Assembly: GCA_964529005.1 (NCBI GenBank)
Contig: CAZGUH010000034.1
Span: 1 to 42,403, forward strand
Source: CAZGUH01 sp964529005
GTDB taxonomy: Bacteria; Actinomycetota; Acidimicrobiia; Acidimicrobiales; Ilumatobacteraceae
Direction: 5' to 3'
DNA length: 42,403 bases
Position numbers and translations under genes: made by a program
The notes under the pieces: model-generated
What the model was told of the DNA's origin: nothing
The model's input: only the letters and a program-made list of their open reading frames with translations
The model's database searches: none
Shown: positions 23,154 through 31,600 of the stretch, one piece after another
How the letters are laid out: each line of letters opens with the position of its first letter
How positions within the stretch are numbered: the first letter of the stretch is position 1

Positions 23154-26100
23154 TCAGCCCCCGACGGCGTCGTGGCCGAACGCGACGCGCAGTTCGCCCA
23201 CGACGCGGTCCACGTCGACGCAGAACTCGTCGGACAGCCGCAGCACCTTGCCACCGCCGATGTGGAGGAACACCGGTGAGTCGCCCGGGTGATCGCGCAG
23301 GATGCGCTTGAGGGTCTGGATGCGGACCTCGTCGAGCGACGTCGCGGGCAGGGGCAAGCGCAGCGGCGGGGCCTTCATCTCGAGGCCTTCGACGATGTCG
23401 ATCGACTGGGCCATGAACCCCACGCGCGACTCGTCGCGGCGGTCGAGGCGGCCGGTGACGGTGACGATCAGGTCGTCGGCGAGCTTGTGACCGTGGTCAC
23501 GCAGCGTGCGCGGGAAGACCGTGACCTCCACCGAGCTGGCGAGGTCTTCGAGGACGAACACCGCCATCTGGTCGCCCTTCTTCGTGAACTTGCGGGCGAG
23601 GTTGGTGATCACCCCACCGATGGTGAAGAAGCCGCCGTCCTCCTTGTCGAGGGCCTCGGTGATCGAGCAGTCGACCTTCCGGCGCAGCGCAGCCTCGACG
23701 CCGAGCAGCGGATGGTCGGAGATGTAGAGCCCGAGCATCTCCTTCTCGAAGCGCAGCTTGTCGGCCTTGTCGAAGTCGATGTCCGGGATCGGGACCCGCT
23801 CGTTGAACGCCGCCGTGCCGTCGGGCTCGGTCTCGGCCCAGTCGCCGAAGAGGCTCATCACGCCCTGATCGCGTTCGCGCCGGCGCACGAGGGTGGTGTC
23901 GATGATCTGCTCGAACACCGCCAGCAGCCCGCGCCGCGTGTGCCCGAGGCAGTCGAACGCGCCGGCCTTGATCAGCGATTCCACCGTGCGCTTGTTGAGC
24001 ACCGGCTCCGGCACGCGCTCGACGAAGTCGTGGAACGACGTGAACGGTCCGTTGGCATCGCGCTCGGCGAGCAACAGCTCGACGAGTCCCTCGCCGACGT
24101 TGCGCACCGCGGACAGCCCGAACGTGATCGCCCCACGGCTCGTGGGCGACAGCGTGACACCCGGCGGGAGGTCGTCCGGTGACGCCGCGGCGAAGTCCAT
24201 CACCGAACGGTTGATGTCCGGCGTCAGCACCTTGATGTCGACCGAGCGCGCGTCGGCGAGGTAGACCGCCGCCTTTTCCAGGTTGCTCTTGACGCTGGTG
24301 AGCAAGCAGGCGAGGTACTCGACCGGATGATGCGCCTTGAGATACGCCGTCTGGTAGGTGACGAGCCCGTAGCCGTACGAGTGGCTCTTGTTGAACGCGT
24401 AGTCGGCGAACTTCTCGATCACGTCGAAGAGCTGCTTGCCGAGCGCCGCGCCGTATCCCGTGCGTTCGCACCCGGCCTCGAAGCTGTCGCGCTCTTTGGC
24501 CATCAGCTCACGGATCTTCTTGCCGCACGCCTTGCGCAGGTTGTCGGCCTCGGCGAGCGAGTAGCCGGCGAACTTCTGGGCCACGCGCATGACGCTCTCT
24601 TGGTAGATCATCAGGCCGAACGTGTCGGCGAGAAGGTCCTCGGCGTCGGTGTGGAAGTAGCTGATCGGCTGCCGGCCGTTCTTGCGGTCGGCGTAGTCGT
24701 AGTGCATGTTCTGGCTCATCGGGCCAGGCCGGTACAGGGCGATGAGCGCCCCGACGTCGTCGAAGCTGTTCGGCGCCATCGCGCGCAGCAGGGCGCGCAT
24801 CGGTGGGGATTCGAGCTGGAACACGCCGATCGTGTCGCCGCGGCCGAGCAGCTCGTACGTCGCCGGGTCGTCGAGCGGGATGGCGTCGATGTCGAAGCCG
24901 GGATCCTTCGACGCTCGGACCATCCGCTGGGTGTCGGTGATCACGTCGAGGTTGCGGAGCCCGAGGAAGTCCATCTTCAACAGGCCGAGGTCCTCGACCC
25001 CGTGCATTTCGTACTGCGTGACGACGGGCGCCTGCTGGGGGTCCTGACCCGCCTCGGGCTTGCGCTGCACCGGAAGGTACGTGGTCAGCGGCTCCTTGGT
25101 GATCACGACCGCGGCGGCATGGATGCCGTCGCTGCGCTTCAGGCCTTCGAGCCCCTTGGCGACGTCGACCACGCGCTTGACGTCCGGGTCGGCCTCGTAC
25201 ATCGCCCGCAGGTCGGCAGCGGCCTTGTAGCCGTCGACGTACTTGGGGTTCTCCTCGAAGCAGTAACGCAGGGGCGTGTCGCGGCCCATGACGAGCGGCG
25301 GCATGGCCTTGGCGATCTTGTCGCCCACCCCGTACGGGTAGCCCAGCACCCGGGCCGCGTCGCGCACCGCGTTGCGCGCCTTGATCGTGCCGAACGTGAT
25401 GATCTGCGCGACGCGGTCGCGGCCGTAGCGCTCCGCCGCATAGCGGATCATCTCGTCGCGATATCGCGAGTCGAAGTCCATGTCGATGTCGGGCATCGAG
25501 ATGCGGCTCGGGTTCAGGAAGCGCTCGAACAGCAGGTCGTAGCGGATCGGATCGAGGTCGGTGATGCCCAAGCAGTACGCCACCGCGCAGCCCGCGGCCG
25601 AGCCGCGTCCCGGCCCGACGCGGATGCCGTTGTCCTTGGCGTGCTTGATCAGATCCCACACGATCAGGAAGTACGAGCTGAAGCCCATGTCGGCGATGAC
25701 GCTCAGCTCGTAGGCGAGGCGATCCTGCACGTCCTGGCGCAGGTCGTCACCCCAACGGCGACGGGCCCCCTCCCACGTGAGGTGGGTGAGGTAATGGGTG
25801 TCGTCGGTGAACCCCTCGGGCAGCGGGAAGTTCGGCAGCTGCGGCTTGCCGAACTCGATCGTGACGTCAGCGCGCTCCGCGATCCACAACGTGTTGTCAC
25901 ACGCCTCCGGGATCTCGCGGAACAGATGCCGCATCTCCGCTGCGGTCTTCAGGTAGTGCTCGTGGCTCTCGAACTTGAAGCGCTTCGGGTCGGTGAGCGT
26001 CGCGCCCGTCTGGACGCACAGCAGCGCGTCGTGCGCCTCGTGGTCGTGACGGTGCGTGTAGTGCGAGTCGTTGGTGACGATCATCGGCGCGCCGATGCGC

Positions 26101-26726
26101 TGCGCGATCTCGATCAGCTGCGGGTTCGTGTCGCGCTGTGCCGGGATGCCGTGGTCCTGGAGCTCGACGAAGAGGTTGTCCTTGCCGAAGATCTCCTGGA
26201 GCCGCCCGGCCTTGTCGAACGCGCCCTTCTCGTCGCCGTTGAGCAGCGATTGCAGGACGTGACCACCGAGGCACCCCGTCGTGGCGATCAGCCCGTGATG
26301 GTGCTTCTCGAGCAGTTCCCAGTCGAGGCGGGGCTTGTAGTAGTAGCCCTCGAGGAACGCCCGGCTGCTCAGCTGGATGAGGTTGCGATATCCCTCGTCG
26401 GTCTCGGCCAGCAACGTGAGGTGGTAGTAGAGCTTCTTGCCCCCCTCGGTGTCACCGCCGCTGTCGTCGATCCGACCCCGCCGGGCGGGGCGCTCGCTGC
26501 GGCTCTCGTAGGCCATGTAGGCCTCGGTGCCGATGATCGGCTTGACGCCCTCCTTGTTGCACTTCCGGTAGAAGTCGAGGACGCCGTACATGTTGCCGTG
26601 GTCGGTGATGCCGAGCGCCGGCTGGCCGTCGCTCACCGCTTTGGCGACGAGGTCGTCGAGGCGCGCCGCGCCGTCGAGCATCGAGTACTCGGTGTGCACG
26701 TGCAGGTGGGTGAACGAATCGCCCAA
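23154..26726 (-). CDS. dnaE: DNA polymerase III alpha subunit
   Basis: Replicative polymerase, 1190 residues, DnaE1 type. A PHP domain opens with HLHVHTEYSMLDGA (from residue 8), followed by the polymerase core with GPGRGSAAG and catalytic PDIDMDF (412-418), a fingers region, a helix-hairpin-helix segment (about 860-930) and a C-terminal OB fold (GGVITNLARKFTKKGDQMAVFVLED). The start is an unusual TTG, supported by GGAGGAAGG just upstream and by exact agreement of GDSFTHLHVH with the family N terminus; no ATG or GTG fits. It precedes the unknown gene at 22346 by 151 bases with no obvious terminator. Confidence 0.98.
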   Translation of the reverse strand: MGDSFTHLHVHTEYSMLDGAARLDDLVAKAVSDGQPALGITDHGNMYGVLDFYRKCNKEGVKPIIGTEAYMAYESRSERPARRGRIDDSGGDTEGGKKLYYHLTLLAETDEGYRNLIQLSSRAFLEGYYYKPRLDWELLEKHHHGLIATTGCLGGHVLQSLLNGDEKGAFDKAGRLQEIFGKDNLFVELQDHGIPAQRDTNPQLIEIAQRIGAPMIVTNDSHYTHRHDHEAHDALLCVQTGATLTDPKRFKFESHEHYLKTAAEMRHLFREIPEACDNTLWIAERADVTIEFGKPQLPNFPLPEGFTDDTHYLTHLTWEGARRRWGDDLRQDVQDRLAYELSVIADMGFSSYFLIVWDLIKHAKDNGIRVGPGRGSAAGCAVAYCLGITDLDPIRYDLLFERFLNPSRISMPDIDMDFDSRYRDEMIRYAAERYGRDRVAQIITFGTIKARNAVRDAARVLGYPYGVGDKIAKAMPPLVMGRDTPLRYCFEENPKYVDGYKAAADLRAMYEADPDVKRVVDVAKGLEGLKRSDGIHAAAVVITKEPLTTYLPVQRKPEAGQDPQQAPVVTQYEMHGVEDLGLLKMDFLGLRNLDVITDTQRMVRASKDPGFDIDAIPLDDPATYELLGRGDTIGVFQLESPPMRALLRAMAPNSFDDVGALIALYRPGPMSQNMHYDYADRKNGRQPISYFHTDAEDLLADTFGLMIYQESVMRVAQKFAGYSLAEADNLRKACGKKIRELMAKERDSFEAGCERTGYGAALGKQLFDVIEKFADYAFNKSHSYGYGLVTYQTAYLKAHHPVEYLACLLTSVKSNLEKAAVYLADARSVDIKVLTPDINRSVMDFAAASPDDLPPGVTLSPTSRGAITFGLSAVRNVGEGLVELLLAERDANGPFTSFHDFVERVPEPVLNKRTVESLIKAGAFDCLGHTRRGLLAVFEQIIDTTLVRRRERDQGVMSLFGDWAETEPDGTAAFNERVPIPDIDFDKADKLRFEKEMLGLYISDHPLLGVEAALRRKVDCSITEALDKEDGGFFTIGGVITNLARKFTKKGDQMAVFVLEDLASSVEVTVFPRTLRDHGHKLADDLIVTVTGRLDRRDESRVGFMAQSIDIVEGLEMKAPPLRLPLPATSLDEVRIQTLKRILRDHPGDSPVFLHIGGGKVLRLSDEFCVDVDRVVGELRVAFGHDAVGG

Positions 26727-26825
26727 TGCGTCCCTTCCTCCGACTCCTTCGACCCGCGGAACTACAGGCGTGTGATTCGAGCGAGACTACCGGACCCGCC
26801 GAGGACGGGCGCCGCGCGGGCGGCG

Positions 26826-27347
26826 TCAGAGATACGTGCCGGGCCGATCCGACGGTTGGATCAGGTCGGGAGGCGGCCCGACCTGGCCGCCGGGGCCGCC
26901 GCGCACGCCGGGGGGCAGCTGGCGCATCTGCTCGAGCTGCTGGCGGGCGGCGAGCTGCTGGGCGAACAACGTCGCCTGGATGCCGTGGAACAACCCCTCC
27001 AGCCAGCCGACCAGCTGAGCCTTGGCGACGCGCAGCTCGGCGTCGCTCGGCACCGATCCCTGGCGGAACGGCGGCGCCAGGTGGCTGAGCTCGTCGCGCA
27101 GGTCGGGCGACAGGGAGTCACGGAGCTCTTCGATGCTGCGGTCGTAGATCTCCGCCAGCCGGCCGCGGCTGGCATCGTCGAGCGGCGCGTTGCGCACCTC
27201 CTCGAGCAGCTGCTTGACCATGCTGCCGATGCGCATGACCTTCGCCGGCTCGGTGACGGTCTCGCTCGTCTCGCCGTCGCCGTCGGGGCGGCCGGATCCG
27301 CGCTCGACGACCTCGGGGTGTTCGATCTGCGGCTGTTCGTTGCTCAT
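26826..27347 (-). CDS. bpa: Bacterial proteasome activator Bpa
   Basis: ATP-independent activator of the 20S proteasome (Bpa/PafE, Rv3780 family), 173 residues. A disordered acidic N terminus (1-32) precedes the four-helix ring-forming core: EPAKVMRIGSMVKQLLEEVR (33-52), APLDDASRGRLAEIYDRSIEEL, PSDAELRVAKAQLVGWLEGLFHGIQ (100-124). The protein ends in GTYL (170-173); mycobacterial Bpa ends in GQYL, the motif that docks in the 20S alpha-ring pockets. Presence implies that this genome also encodes 20S proteasome subunits, outside this window. The ATG has a GGAG ribosome site. Confidence 0.95.
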   Translation of the reverse strand: MSNEQPQIEHPEVVERGSGRPDGDGETSETVTEPAKVMRIGSMVKQLLEEVRNAPLDDASRGRLAEIYDRSIEELRDSLSPDLRDELSHLAPPFRQGSVPSDAELRVAKAQLVGWLEGLFHGIQATLFAQQLAARQQLEQMRQLPPGVRGGPGGQVGPPPDLIQPSDRPGTYL

Positions 27348-27381
27348 GAGGCGTTCTCCACGATCTGTCTCGTACCCAGGA

Positions 27382-28485
27382 TCAGTCGTTCACGGCCGCA
27401 AGCAAGGGTACGAGCATCTCTGCGGACGTCAGCGACCCATGCCGGCACACCAACGGGAACGGACCCGAGTCCATCGGATCCTCGAAGCTCGTCGGCGCGT
27501 GGGCGACCAGCGCGACATCGCCGAGGCGCGCGGCCACCGGCGGCGACACCACCGGGCCCAGCCAGCCCTCGTCGATCACCTGCTCGCGCGTCACGATCCA
27601 TGCCACCGACCCGTGGGCCTCGCGAGCGGCCGCGGCGAGCTCGGCCGTCCCGCCGGGCCGCGCGTGCAGCCAGCGGAAGCGCCCCTCGCCGCTCTGACCG
27701 CGCACAAGCGCGAGCACCGACGGATCGAGCGGGCGGGTGTCGTCGCCGACCTGCACCTGCCCGTGGTCCGCGGTGACGAGGAGCGCAGCACCCCGAGGAA
27801 GGTGGTTGACGATCTCGGCGACGAGGCCGTCGGCGGCGCGCAGCTCGGCCTCGTAGTAGGGCCCGAATCCGCGTTCATGGGCGATCTTGTCGACGCCGTC
27901 GTAATAGGCGTAGACGAACGGCTCGCCCTTGGCCAGCAGCTCACCGGCGATCACGGCGATCGACGACGGCGCCCGCCAGCCGAGCGGGCGGGTGCCGCGC
28001 AGATGGGCTTCGGTGAAGCCGCTGCCCTCCAGCTCGGCCTTGCTGATGACGGGGACGTCCTCACCGAGGAACGGAGGGAACGGCTGGATCTGCGCCGGCG
28101 GGTGCGGCTTGCGTGCATCGCGGGTCGTCCACCAGCGCAACGTGTTCATCACCTCCCCGCCGACGTCGATGCGATAGCCGACGACGCCGTGCTCGCCCGG
28201 GGTGAGGCCGGTGGTGATCGAGGTCAGCGCGGTGGCCGTGGTGCTCGGGGCGACGGTCGTGATCGGACCGCCCTCCATCGCGGCCAACGTGGGCGCGTGC
28301 TCCACGTGCGAGCGCAGCTGCTCCCATCCGAGGCCGTCGACGACCAGCACCATCACCTGGCGGGCGTCCGCCGCGAGGGACGGGATCCAGGCCGGCCGGG
28401 GCGCGCCACGGGGCGCCAGCAGCGCAGGGATCACCCCGCGCACGTTGGGGCCGCCGTAGGCGGGGAGCACCGGTCGTATGTCCAC
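27382..28485 (-). CDS. Alkaline phosphatase superfamily phosphodiesterase
   Basis: A 367-residue nucleotide pyrophosphatase/phosphodiesterase-like enzyme with metal ligand Asp50 in VLVVDGLGW and nucleophile Thr82 in PSTTATALTSI. Further metal ligands lie in DGVDKIAHERG, TADHGQVQ and CRHGSLT. No signal peptide is obvious, so localisation is unclear. The GTG start (VDIRPVLPAYGG) is chosen because the frame upstream is low complexity and overlaps the rrf2 promoter. It lies 34 bases upstream of bpa in the same direction, so the two may be co-transcribed. Substrate unknown. Confidence 0.88.
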   Translation of the reverse strand: MDIRPVLPAYGGPNVRGVIPALLAPRGAPRPAWIPSLAADARQVMVLVVDGLGWEQLRSHVEHAPTLAAMEGGPITTVAPSTTATALTSITTGLTPGEHGVVGYRIDVGGEVMNTLRWWTTRDARKPHPPAQIQPFPPFLGEDVPVISKAELEGSGFTEAHLRGTRPLGWRAPSSIAVIAGELLAKGEPFVYAYYDGVDKIAHERGFGPYYEAELRAADGLVAEIVNHLPRGAALLVTADHGQVQVGDDTRPLDPSVLALVRGQSGEGRFRWLHARPGGTAELAAAAREAHGSVAWIVTREQVIDEGWLGPVVSPPVAARLGDVALVAHAPTSFEDPMDSGPFPLVCRHGSLTSAEMLVPLLAAVND

Positions 28486-28578
28486 GGTGCCGCTAGTCCA
28501 GCACCCCGAGGGGGCAGCGGCAAAGCACACCGCGCCGCCCCCACCTCGGGGAACAGAGGACGAGGCGCCGCCACCCCG

Positions 28579-28584
28579 TACGAT
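28579..28584 (+). promoter_or_regulatory. Putative -10 element of the Rrf2 gene (TACGAT)
   Basis: TACGAT seven bases before the GTG at 28592. The alternative in-frame ATG at 28583 overlaps this hexamer, so transcription from it would exclude that start. Confidence 0.42.
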
Positions 28585-28591
28585 GGCGGCC

Positions 28592-29041
28592 GTGCGAGTG
28601 TCGACCAAGGGAGATTATGCCTGTCGTGCCTTGCTGTCGTTGACGCTGCACACCGAGGAGACCGGCCCCACGTCGGTGCGTGACATCGCCGACCGCACCG
28701 GGCTGCCGCAGCCCTACCTCGAGCACATCCTGCTGGCCCTCAAGGGCGCCGGGTTGGTGCGGTCCAAGCGCGGCGTCGGCGGTGGCTACGTGCTCGCTCG
28801 GCCGCCCGACCAGATCCACCTCAGCGAGGTGCTGTCGGCGGTCGACGGCCCGATCACGCTCGGCGACTTCGGCGAGCCGCATCAGAACGGGGCATGCGAC
28901 CACGAGGGCCAGTGCGTGTTGCTGGCGATCTGGCAGCAGGCGGGCGAGCACATGCGCCGCCATCTCGCCGGCTACACCCTGGCCACGATCGCGGCCGCGG
29001 CGCGCGGCGACGGCGAGTGGCCGTCGCTCGCCGACGACTGA
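28592..29041 (+). CDS. Rrf2 family transcriptional regulator
   Basis: A 149-residue Rrf2 winged-helix regulator (MRVSTKGDYACRALLSL start, SVRDIADRTGLPQPYLEHILLALKGAGLVRSKRG DNA-binding helix). Members such as IscR, NsrR and RsrR sense Fe-S clusters, nitric oxide or redox state. The sensory loop here keeps Cys102-x5-Cys108, the second and third ligands of the usual C-x5-C-x5-C set, but the first is a proline; Cys11 is additional. Cluster binding is therefore possible but atypical. The GTG start follows from the family N terminus and the upstream TACGAT. Divergent from the phosphodiesterase, convergent with rluD. Confidence 0.9.
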   Translation: MRVSTKGDYACRALLSLTLHTEETGPTSVRDIADRTGLPQPYLEHILLALKGAGLVRSKRGVGGGYVLARPPDQIHLSEVLSAVDGPITLGDFGEPHQNGACDHEGQCVLLAIWQQAGEHMRRHLAGYTLATIAAAARGDGEWPSLADD

Positions 29042-29063
29042 CGGCTCTCCTCGTGCCGGCTCC

Positions 29064-29978
29064 TCAGCGGAACGCGGCCAGGTATCGGGCGAGGTCGTCG
29101 GGCAGCGGAGCCTCGGCGCGCACGGCGGCGCCGGTCACCGGGTGACGCAGTTCGAGCTCGGCGGCGTGGAGGAACGGCCGGGCCAGCGGAGCGCCGGCGC
29201 GGGCCCCGCCGTACGCGCCGTCACCGGCGACGGGGTGCCCGACAGCGCTCATGTGCACGCGGATCTGATGGGTGCGGCCCGTCTCCAGCCGGCACTCCAG
29301 GCTCGTCGCCGCGACCGGCTGGTCGAAGCGGGCGAGCGCTCGGTAGTGCGTGCGCGCCGCTTTGCCGCCGACCACCACGGCCATGCGCGTGGGGTCGCGC
29401 AGGTCGCGCCCGATCGGCGCGTCGATCACTCCGGTGGGGGTCTCGAGGTGTCCCCACACCAAGGTGAGGTAGGCGCGGTGTACCTCGCGGGCGGCGAGCT
29501 GGGCGACGAGCCCGTCGTACGCGGCCGGCGTCAGGGCCACGGCCATCACGCCCGACGTCCCCACGTCGAGGCGGTGGACGATGCCGGGCCGGCCCGGATC
29601 GCCGACCGCGGCGATGCCGGGGAAACGAGCGAGCAGGCCGTTCACCAGGGTTCCCGACGGGTTCCCCGCTCCCGGATGCACGACCAGCCCGGGTTGCTTG
29701 TCGACGATGGCGAGGTCGTCGTCCTGGTACAGGATGCGCACTTCGACCGCCGGGTCCGCCGCGGGGAGCGGCGCGCTCGGCAGCAGCGCCGGGTCGACGG
29801 TGACGATGGCGTCGAGCTCGACACGCGCCTTCCCGCTGGTGCACACCTTCCCGTCGATGCACGCCCCGCCCTCGGCCACCAACGCGGCCGCCTCGGAGCG
29901 GCTGATCTCGGTGATGATCGACACGATGCGATCGAGTCGCTCCCCCGCCAACGCCGCCGGGATCTGCTCTTCGATCAC
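29064..29978 (-). CDS. rluD: 23S rRNA pseudouridine synthase, RluD/RluA family
   Basis: RNA-modifying enzyme of 304 residues. An N-terminal S4 domain (about 12-65) is followed by the RluA-type catalytic domain with motif HRLDVGTSG and nucleophile Asp138, then RTHYRALARF and LETGRTHQIRVHMSAVGHPVAGD. The target is probably large-subunit rRNA (positions not inferable). It starts with GTG overlapping the lspA stop by four bases, the lspA-rluD pairing being widespread in bacteria. Confidence 0.94.
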   Translation of the reverse strand: MIEEQIPAALAGERLDRIVSIITEISRSEAAALVAEGGACIDGKVCTSGKARVELDAIVTVDPALLPSAPLPAADPAVEVRILYQDDDLAIVDKQPGLVVHPGAGNPSGTLVNGLLARFPGIAAVGDPGRPGIVHRLDVGTSGVMAVALTPAAYDGLVAQLAAREVHRAYLTLVWGHLETPTGVIDAPIGRDLRDPTRMAVVVGGKAARTHYRALARFDQPVAATSLECRLETGRTHQIRVHMSAVGHPVAGDGAYGGARAGAPLARPFLHAAELELRHPVTGAAVRAEAPLPDDLARYLAAFR

Positions 29979-30529
29979 GGCTGGACGGCCTCGTCGGAAC
30001 CGCTCGCCCCCTCGGATGCCGGGCGGGCCGCCAGCAGCGCGCGCAGGACGATGAGCGCCCCCCCGATCGTGACGCCCATGTCGGCGACGTTGAACACCGG
30101 CCACCACTGGAGGTCGATGAAGTCGACCACGCTGCCACGCAACCACCCGTCCCCGCGGAAGATGCGGTCGGCGACGTTGCCGGCGGCCCCGCCGATGACG
30201 AGACCCGTCGCGAGCGTCGCCAGCCGTCCCCCGCTGCGTCGCAGCGACAGCAGCAGCCCGCTGACGACGACGATGGCGACGACGCCGATGATCGGGCCAG
30301 CGCCCTCGCCGCGGGAGAACGCCATGCCGCTGTTGAAGTACAGCTTGAACCGAAGCGAGCCGACGACGTCGATCGTGTGCCCGTCGTCGAGGGCGTTGAC
30401 CGCCCAATGCTTGGTGATCTGGTCGGCGACGAGCACCGCCGCGGCGACGACGATCGAGGCCAGCACGAGCCGCGGCCGGCGCGCCGCGCCCTCCGGGCGC
30501 GCCTCGAGCACGCCGGGGGCAGACGTCAT
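29975..30529 (-). CDS. lspA: Lipoprotein signal peptidase (signal peptidase II)
   Basis: Membrane aspartyl protease removing signal peptides from prolipoproteins, such as the three lipoproteins in this window. It has 184 residues with four transmembrane helices (about 22-38, 76-96, 104-118, 146-166). Catalytic aspartates are Asp121 (AGNVADR) and Asp150 (FNVADM), and ADQITKHW is the conserved first-helix motif. The usual GAAFS near residue 68 is GMAFS. The ATG overlaps the preceding stop as ATGA, so it is co-translated with the DksA-like gene. Confidence 0.96.
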   Translation of the reverse strand: MTSAPGVLEARPEGAARRPRLVLASIVVAAAVLVADQITKHWAVNALDDGHTIDVVGSLRFKLYFNSGMAFSRGEGAGPIIGVVAIVVVSGLLLSLRRSGGRLATLATGLVIGGAAGNVADRIFRGDGWLRGSVVDFIDLQWWPVFNVADMGVTIGGALIVLRALLAARPASEGASGSDEAVQP

Positions 30530-31152
30530 CGCCGGCCGAGACCTCCGACCTTTTCCTCGACCAGCTCCGTCGCCCATGGGATCGCCTCCAGCCGGTCGCG
30601 CGGGATCGGCGCTCCCGAGACGACCGAGTACCCATAGGTTCCCGCGGCGATGCGGTCGAGCGCGGCGTCGATGTCGGCGACCATCTGGCGAGCCTGCGAC
30701 GACAGCGCCAGGTCGCGTTCGCGCTCGACGGCCATGGTGTCGCCCTCGCCCGATTCCTCGTCGAACTGGACGTCACCCATCTCGTGCTCTTCGATCAGCG
30801 AGTTCGCCTCGTCCTCCAAGCGGCTGGCCTGGCCGACGAGCTGCTCGCGCTCGTGGAGCAGCAGCTCGCGCTGCGCGGCGAGGAACTTGTAGTCGAAGTC
30901 CTTCGTCCAGCTGATGCCGTCCTTCTCGCCCTTCACGGGCGGGGCGGCCGGCTGGGTGCTGGCCGCAAGGCCGTTGGGGCCGTGGCCGGCAACGGTCGCG
31001 GCCTTCTTGGCGGGAGCCGCCTGGCCGGACGCCGATGCTGCGTCGGCAGCCTTCTTCACAGTGGGGGTCTCCTTCTTGGCGGCGGAGGCGCCATCGGAAG
31101 CTTTGTGGTCCGACGGCTTGGTGCTCTTGGACGATGGGGTTCGGGGTGCCAT
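30526..31152 (-). CDS. DksA/TraR-like protein lacking zinc-finger cysteines
   Basis: A 208-residue protein. Residues 1-75 are Lys/Ala/Ser/Pro-rich and probably disordered. Residues 80-175 form a DksA-type coiled coil (REQLVGQASRLEDEANSLIEEHEMGD...). The C terminus has the DksA/TraR finger framework GTYGxxxxSGAPIPRDRLEAIPWAT but no cysteine anywhere; serines occupy the two front ligand positions. Family members bind RNA polymerase through the secondary channel; zinc cannot be held here in the usual way. The start ATG has GGAGG upstream inside the palindrome GGAGGACCTCC. It precedes lspA with a four-base overlap. Confidence 0.82.
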   Translation of the reverse strand: MAPRTPSSKSTKPSDHKASDGASAAKKETPTVKKAADAASASGQAAPAKKAATVAGHGPNGLAASTQPAAPPVKGEKDGISWTKDFDYKFLAAQRELLLHEREQLVGQASRLEDEANSLIEEHEMGDVQFDEESGEGDTMAVERERDLALSSQARQMVADIDAALDRIAAGTYGYSVVSGAPIPRDRLEAIPWATELVEEKVGGLGRR

Positions 31153-31270
31153 GGGAGGACCTCCATCTCGAAGGGCGCCAGGACCGGGGGATGGTACGTG
31201 CTCGATGGCCAGGGAGCAACGCACGACGGCACGGCCCGGCAACCTCACGGAGCGAGGCCGACCGCCTCGC

Positions 31271-31600
31271 TCAGCGTTCGCCGTCCGGGGCCGGAGCAGC
31301 GAGGACGGCGTCGAGGATGCGGCGGGCGGTCGGCTCGTCGATGCCGCTGACCTTGACCCGCTTGCGGCGTGAGCTCGGTCCCCCGACCACTTCCACCGCC
31401 CCCTTGGCGACACCGAGCGCGGCGGCGAGCGCTTCCTCGATCGCCCGGTTGGCCGCGCCGGCGACCGGCGGCGCGGCGACCCGAACCTTCAGCGCATCGC
31501 CGTGCGTCCCGGTGATCGCCGCGCGGCGGGCGCCGGGCTGGGCGTGCACGTCGATGAGCACGCCGCCCTCGGTCGTCACGATCATCCGTTCTGCGGTCAT
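31271..31600 (-). CDS. DUF167 / YggU family protein
   Basis: A 109-residue protein of the DUF167 (YggU) family, function unknown, with the family core IDVHAQPGARRAAITG, LKVRVAAPPVAGAANRAIEEALAAALGV and VEVVGGPSSRRKRVKVSG. Family members are often encoded near yggS, yggT and sepF, and here it lies just beyond ileS in the same gene run. Its ATG overlaps the ileS stop by one base (TGATG). Confidence 0.9.
   Translation of the reverse strand: MTAERMIVTTEGGVLIDVHAQPGARRAAITGTHGDALKVRVAAPPVAGAANRAIEEALAAALGVAKGAVEVVGGPSSRRKRVKVSGIDEPTARRILDAVLAAPAPDGER

Noticed and set aside
24327..27776. 1149-residue open frame on the + strand opposite dnaE
   Set aside because: Antisense shadow of dnaE and bpa, with repetitive Val/Glu/Arg/His composition and no domain.
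28478..28591. Longer N terminus for the Rrf2 regulator
   Set aside because: The extra residues are Pro/Ala low complexity and overlap both the probable -10 box and the divergent gene's start.
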